From Cymbidium sinense (Eukaryota; Streptophyta; Magnoliopsida; Asparagales; Orchidaceae), in NCBI GenBank assembly GCA_021442155.1, contig CM038223.1, positions 29,424,983 through 29,488,982 on the forward strand: a DNA stretch of 64,000 nt, in the 5' to 3' direction. Of this stretch, positions 58,863 through 64,000 are shown piece after piece (position 1 is the stretch's first letter; each line of letters begins with the position of its first letter). The notes below the pieces were generated by a model. The model was not told where the DNA came from and searched no databases. It saw only the letters and a program-made list of their open reading frames with translations. Position numbers and translations under genes: made by a program.

Positions 58863-59105
58863 CTGTTGATGCCGCCCATTTTATTTACTTCTATTTTTAT
58901 TTTATTTTACCGTTGACGCTGGAGAACTCAGAGATCGACTCTGAAAATGTCATTGATAAGATGCCTCAGAATGAAAAACATGAGTCGTGGGGCCCACTCG
59001 ACTAATCCACAAATCCTATGTGGAGCCCACACGAAAATCACCATAACTTCATGCATGATCGTCTGATTCGCCCTAATGACCCCAATCTGAAAAGATCTCT
59101 GTGGT

Positions 59106-60240
59106 TGCTAGAAAGATATGGTCAAACCTTTTTAAAATAAAAAAATTTGTAATACCCAAAGACTTTTTTTTATATAACACCTTTTGAGTAGCTCCACCAT
59201 TGTTTTTTTCAATCAGCAACAACCCCAAACCCTTAATTTTAGTTTGATTTAACTTTTCTAGAGGATTCAAATGAGTTAATTTGAGAATGACCTAGTTAAA
59301 CCAATTATGAGTCAATTGGCATTTGATTTTGGTTGAAAAAGTTTAATTTTGAATTTTTTTATTTAATTTGGTTAGAAAATGTTAAATTCAAATACCTTAT
59401 TTAGGCTATGTTAGAACATAATGGGGCCCACCAACCTAGTCTAGGCCAATTTTAGGATTTTGATTACTATTTGAATTTAATTTTAGCTAAAGTTTCATTT
59501 AAATGTTATTTTAATTTAGTTTAGGCATGGGTTTATTATTCATCTAGCCATTAGTTAATGTTCTAAGCATCTATGTGAAGAGAACTCTAGACCTAAATTG
59601 AACCCTAAGTGTTAGGATGGAACCCTATAAGCTAAGTGTGTTAACCTCACTAAAAGTGAGGTCAAAAATTAGAAGTTTGGATTTATTGGCATCACTTTTG
59701 ATGCAACTCGCATCTGTTTTAAATTTGTTTACTTATGCTCACCTTAGAAAAAAATATATGTAGTTAAACTAAATATTGTATTAGCTTTATTAGAATTTAG
59801 TAGAAACATACTTAATCTAGATAGAGGTAGCAAGATCAAATCATTTTGACATCATATGACTTAATCATCTATAGTACAATAAGATCCCATCATAGGCTGA
59901 TTAAAACAATAATAAACTAGCTATTTCTAAGTTACTATCAAGTGCACTAAGTTATATTTGCATCATCTTCTTGATTGTGGCTCTTACTGGTGTTTAGAGT
60001 ACTACATTTTTTTCAAGTAAGCTTGCATAGGTTCATGATTTCACAAGCAATTCATGAAGAGACTATAATCAAAGGAAATAAATTAATACTAGAAATAAGA
60101 GAAAAAATCTAGCCATATAAAAAGACCATAAAAATTAGTCCAGTAAAAGTGAAATAATAATGAATAAGATTCACGCATCATTTCATTAACTTTTCTACTT
60201 TAAAGCTCCACTAATCTTAGCTTCTAACATACTAATAGAT
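59106..60240. other. AT-rich noncoding stretch
   Basis: No gene or recognisable repeat. The small minus-strand frame 59073-59270 overlaps the array edge and is unsupported. Confidence 0.4.
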
Positions 60241-60248
60241 TTTTAAAG

Positions 60249-60249
<1 letters not shown>

Positions 60250-60296
<47 letters not shown>

Positions 60297-60314
60297 ATAT
60301 ATATATATATATAA
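60250..60314. repeat. (CA)n(TA)n microsatellite
   Basis: A pure CA run at about 60250-60288 passes into TA to about 60314. Confidence 0.95.
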
Positions 60315-60949
60315 GCTTCTTAACATACCATTGGTTTCTTAAGAACATATTTAGGCATCGTACTTCTTAGCTATCAAAGCTAACTTAAAGGTAAGTTGTA
60401 AATCCCACAAACTTCTATTATTAACCATGCTAAGTACATTAAGTCTCATCCAAAATGATATAAGAAACATTGAAATTATTTCAACTAATTACATCCCATG
60501 ATTATTTTTGGGGGGTTTTTAAATATAAAATTGTGTTTCTTTTATGTGGCATAGGTTATGTATCTATATACATAATATTTATTCAAAATTGAGATGATAA
60601 ATTCTTTTTCTCTTCTGTCATAAATATTCTAGCACATAGCAAATATTAAATAGACATTATTTTAATTAATTCATTAACTTTGTGATATAAAGAATTTAAA
60701 AAAGAGCTTTTGTCTTAATTATGAAAATGCTTGTACTAATTTTAATTAAAATATTATAATTAAAAATACTATCAAATATTTTAAATTCATTGAAAAAATA
60801 AGCCCATTTTTAAATTAAATATAATTTTGCATGTGTGGACTCCAAAAATTCACCACCGACCTCTTGATGAAGAGAGTAGTTTAAATGTCATTAAAATTTT
60901 TAGAAGGTAGATGGAATAGTAGATAAGACACTACCCAGAGATTTTTCCC
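60315..60949. other. AT-rich noncoding stretch
   Basis: Nothing recognised. Confidence 0.4.
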
Positions 60950-61600
60950 TCATGTTGTGAGGACTTTAGATCTAATTCCAAGTTTCTTATAGGGGCAAGA
61001 ACCTATAATTAATTACCCCTCTCAATTCTAATAGAGAACTTTTGATTAAGGCAAGTCGTTAGGTCGCTTAGTGCATAACGTATAATAGTAGTATGTCAAG
61101 TTTTAGAATTTAGATTTATAAAATTTATTATATTTAACTTAAAGCAGATGGTTGGGAGAACGATGACACGCCCGATCTAAATCTCATGGTTTCATCATCT
61201 CGGGCTATCGTGGTCCCTAATCTACTTGGTCAAAAGAGCTAGTCCACCCAACCTAACCGAAGGATCCTTATCAGCAACACATGTGTTACGTCATCCAGGA
61301 AATCCTTGTAGACCCAGGGTGGTGTTTGTCTAAGGAGACAAGCTCAAGTCTACCTTAGCTAATAGAGGGCTCTTTGATGTATCAAGTATACCCTATGGTT
61401 CACAACTCAAAGGGAAGAGTCATTGGGGAGCATACGGGTTACAATCGTGACCATGATATAATGGAGTCATTTGGCGATAACCACCTGGTCAAAGAACTCT
61501 GGTCGTAACTGTATCAAGTGGAGCCTATTGGCCGCCAAGAAGAGGACAGGGACACATCCACGCTGAGATTATGAGAGTAAACATAGTGTACTTAATTTGA
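60950..61600 (+). repeat. Dispersed repeat F, copy 3
   Basis: It matches the reverse complement of 47.35-48.01 kb from GGACTTTAGATCTAATTCC through CCCGATCTAAATCTCATGG, AGGGTGGTGTTTGTCTAAGG and AGAGGGCTCTTT to GGACAGGGACACATCC. It is the longest plus-strand copy. No coding signal. Confidence 0.7.
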
Positions 61601-63399
61601 CATTGGCTCCTTTGTGAGCTAAAGTTTTCTTAATTTATCACCATGACAAAATAATTGTGAAATGTGGATTGAGTTTTAGCTTTAAGATCTTTAAAGATTG
61701 AATTTCACTTAGACATTTATAGCGATGATATTTTAAATTCTTCATTTAGATTGATATTCAATCTAAGTTAATTTGCTTTAAAATTGTAATCATATTTTTA
61801 TGGAAGTATCCCCTCTAGTTAAAATTTTCATTCAACACAGCCATCATTGAGATGGTCCATTATTTTGCTATTTCAGATCCTGTCGACTCTATTAATTTTA
61901 ATAATAGAAGATTAGATCTACTGTCATATGATAGAATTACCTTCTCAAATGTTTTTTTAAGTCAAAGGTATTATAATAATATTATTAGATTTTTAGGTTT
62001 TGTTAACATGAACCCATTCTTAAGACCTAACTGAGAATCAACTCGTGTAGCATCCTCAGATACTAAGTTTAAGCATTCAGCACAGTGTCGAGGCCCACGT
62101 GGTTGTATTTAGAATACTTGTACTAATTTGAAAAGATCAAATTGAATTGAAGATTCTTTTATATTTTATACCAGAAGTCGTCTCTTTCAAATAATTGCAC
62201 AAGTTCTAAAGCACTTGAATTGGGTGATAATTTGCTCCATAATTTATGCAAAATTAATTTAGTATCTCCTTGTATGATGTCACAACCTGGCATAAGATGT
62301 TTCAGCTCTTATTCAATTAATTGAAATAATATTTGTTCACTTTTGCATTTAGTATTGAATTCATTGAATTCTTAAACTTCAATAAGACTCGATTAGTGTT
62401 TGTTGATTAGCACGCAAAATCATCATGAATTTCATTTAAATTCTTTAGGCCACTTCTGATTCATCCAATCTATCACAAAGTGCAACTCAAGTGCTTATTG
62501 AAAGGCTTTACACATCTTCGTTGACAAGCTAATTTATTTTATTCTTGCATGTATGTGAACTATCAAGTTGATGAGCCTTCAAGTTCTTAATAAATTCATC
62601 ATATTCAATATTTGTTCTAGCTCATAGATGAGCTCATGAGATTATTCAAGTTTCTTTTGATTTAATAAGATTTGGCTCACCATGATAAATAGTGTGAATT
62701 GAATATTTAATAAAATTCCAGATTTAGACTCACTCACGAGCCATTTAATTGTTGCAAATCTTTTATGAACTATATTAGAATTTCATTCTAGCTTGAAAAT
62801 AAATATTTAAAGATATTACAAATCATGTGACTATCAGTTTCAAAATTAGATGTAAGATCCAAATGTTTCTTTAAAAGATTTCATTCATGTTAACTATGAG
62901 TTGCCCAATTTTATTCTTGCTTCTGAGCCATTGTTAGGTGATGTTCTTGTATGAAGTAAATTCTCAAGACTTTGCAAACCTTTTTTTTATTTCAAGCTCT
63001 TGTAATTTTGGTTTAATTTTATTTTATTTTGACTTAAGTTTTCATTTCAAATTCAACTTAAGTTACTTTCAAGTTCAATCATTCTCTTATTTATTTTAAT
63101 TCAAGTCATTTGTTATTGTCCAATCTAACGAAATTTGATAGCCTCTCGGCATCGTCCCCACATATCGAGGGACTACTTTAACCCACCGCCATGTTTCTTC
63201 AAAGTCACACAAGATCTTCAAACCATAATGTCTTCAAATACAATCTTTCTTTTCTTTTCTTGCTCTTGGCATTGCAATATAAATATCAAGCTCATACCAT
63301 CAACCTTCTTTGATCATTTCTCTGCGAGATGATCTTTCTTTAAATGATTCTTTATAATCAAAGGAGTTGGTTTATCTTATCTTGATCTTTCCCCATCAA
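61601..63399. other. AT-rich noncoding stretch
   Basis: No supported gene. Positions 63130-63320 are less AT-rich and could be 3' flanking or intronic sequence of the minus-strand reading frame that follows. Small frames here are unsupported. Confidence 0.4.
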
Positions 63400-63960
63400 T
63401 TACAGAATAGCATCTAGTGTAGCAACCGCAAGATTTTCATCAATTTTTATATTTTGTTTTGCTTTTTCATTAGTGGTTTCTACAACTGCAACATTTGAGG
63501 GTTTAATTGGAGCTGACTCAGCATTGGAACTCCCACCTTTAGCCTTCATAACAATTTTCTTCTTTGTTATTTTGATCGCTTTGTCCCCTTCTACCTTCTT
63601 ACCAATTTTTACATCTTTATCATCTACTTTCTCCACCTCATCTTCAGCCTTTTTAATGGACTCTAGTTTGCCATCACTTTCAACTTCTTTCTTCGCATTA
63701 CCTTGGGTGGACTTATATGGTGACACTTCTTTCATCTTCATGGAACTCACATCATTCATTTTCTTTTTTTTCATCTTGGCAGTAAATGAGACGGAGGCAT
63801 CTTCAATGTTCTTCTTTCCTTTCCTTACTAATTTCTTTGTTTCCTTGTTGGAAGAACTATTTATTGCTTCAACCTTCTGGTCATTTTCAGCATTATTGTT
63901 ACCCAGTTCATCTTCTTTTTCATGCCCATCAACAATGGTAGTTGAAATTTCACGCCTTTT
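63400..63960 (-). CDS. Lysine-rich low-complexity protein, C-terminal part (gene runs off the window)
   Basis: The minus strand is open from 63960 to a TAA at 63400-63402 (186 codons); the first Met is only at 63774, so the start is probably further upstream. The product is very rich in Lys, Glu, Asp, Ser and Asn, with basic runs (M-K-K-K-K-M, I-T-K-K-K-I-V-M-K-A-K-G-G) and acidic stretches, as in disordered nuclear or nucleolar proteins. Upstream, 64000-63953 is open in another frame (D-D-K-E-V-K-K-L-M-Q-M-L-L-E-K), so either a one-base frameshift or a splice junction lies at about 63955-63965. A T-T-A-T-T-A-G before the open part could serve as a splice acceptor. I do not recognise the family. 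The opposing plus-strand frame (63473-63964) is its Ser/Phe-rich shadow. Confidence 0.45.
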   Translation of the reverse strand, partial: KRREISTTIVDGHEKEDELGNNNAENDQKVEAINSSSNKETKKLVRKGKKNIEDASVSFTAKMKKKKMNDVSSMKMKEVSPYKSTQGNAKKEVESDGKLESIKKAEDEVEKVDDKDVKIGKKVEGDKAIKITKKKIVMKAKGGSSNAESAPIKPSNVAVVETTNEKAKQNIKIDENLAVATLDAIL

Positions 63961-64000
63961 CTAATAACATTTGCATTAACTTCTTCACCTCCTTGTCATC

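Larger units (their letters stand above)
55337..59105 (+). repeat. Tandem array of 5S rDNA-derived units (8 gene copies plus partial ends)
   Basis: Eight units start at about 55687, 56144, 56630, 57047, 57529, 57966, 58304 and 58766, giving lengths of 457, 486, 417, 482, 437, 338 and 462 bases. Each unit has a degenerate 5S rRNA-like region (90-115 bp), then CATTTTATTTCC and TTTTATTTTATTTTA, then a GC-richer spacer (GGAGAACTC, GATGGGATGCCTC, GGGGCCCAC, GCCATAACTTC, CCCCAATCTGGAAAGATCTC, GATTTTGGCTATTTCAAAGCC, GAGCACAATTTGCGGC). The array starts within the last ~20 bases of a 5S copy and ends in a spacer. It is GC-richer than its surroundings and rich in substitutions that look like decayed CG sites. 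Confidence 0.9.

Noticed and set aside
55337..59105. Functional 5S rRNA gene cluster
   Set aside because: All copies have deletions or changed control regions, unequal unit lengths and heavy divergence, so I call them degenerate.
63473..63964. 163-codon plus-strand Ser/Phe-rich frame
   Set aside because: It is the antisense shadow of the lysine-rich minus-strand frame, whose composition is more protein-like.
1..64000. Integrated plant pararetrovirus
   Set aside because: Movement-protein or coat-type blocks were not seen; the RT-containing pieces carry integrase, LTRs or gypsy-type order, which fits retrotransposons.

Overview
This window looks like a repeat-rich, gene-poor stretch of a plant nuclear genome. 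It is strongly AT-rich. It carries Ty3/gypsy and Ty1/copia remnants with initiator-methionine-type primer sites, a hAT transposon, and a tandem array of degenerate 5S rRNA-like units, and no long intact reading frame is visible. I cannot name the species. Nearly everything recognisable is a nested, decayed mobile element. No complete functional gene and no CRISPR, operon or phage-like system is present.

Layout. 1-2.1 kb: plus-strand gypsy gag-protease remnant with a 409-bp tandem duplication, running straight into LTR-like noncoding DNA (2.1-~6 kb). 7-11.6 kb: an inverted, diverged copy of that noncoding DNA. 11.7-17.0 kb: a 5,270-bp hAT element with terminal inverted repeats, an exact 8-bp target duplication and a frameshifted transposase. 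17.07-23.45 kb: a minus-strand gypsy element with both LTRs, a primer site, gag, protease, RT, RNase H, integrase and a chromodomain-like tail. The hAT lies inside, and the gypsy beside, remnants of an unrecognised minus-strand reading frame (11.6 kb, 17.0 kb, perhaps 23.5-24.6 kb). 25.3-27.2 kb: a 75-bp tandem repeat followed by a second tandem repeat. 27.2 kb: a stray piece of the 5S repeat family, then a copia LTR/gag remnant (27.3-28.5 kb). 28.7-31.75 kb: a second minus-strand gypsy. 31.9-33.85 kb: an LTR-like repeat whose inverted partner is at 53.9-55.3 kb.

34.8 kb: a broken first exon of a host-type gene, with ATG and splice donor, followed by a third gypsy element. That element's LTRs are at 35.04 kb and 48.82 kb, and its body holds a MITE-like insert, a minus-strand gypsy (38.65-41.85 kb), a minisatellite and other repeats. 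51.8-52.35 kb: another gag-protease scrap. 55.34-59.1 kb: eight degenerate 5S rRNA-like copies in 340-490 bp units, all sharing changes from the 5S sequence I remember. 59.1-63.4 kb: mostly featureless AT-rich DNA with a (CA)n/(TA)n microsatellite and a dispersed repeat. 63.4-64 kb: part of a lysine-rich minus-strand reading frame that may belong to a host gene running off the window.

The order of nesting can be read in several places. The hAT interrupts an older frame that becomes continuous again when the element and one target copy are removed on paper. One gypsy sits just behind a splice donor, and at least two elements lie inside it. The most unusual signal is the 5S-derived repeat family: an array, plus one dispersed fragment next to a retrotransposon LTR.
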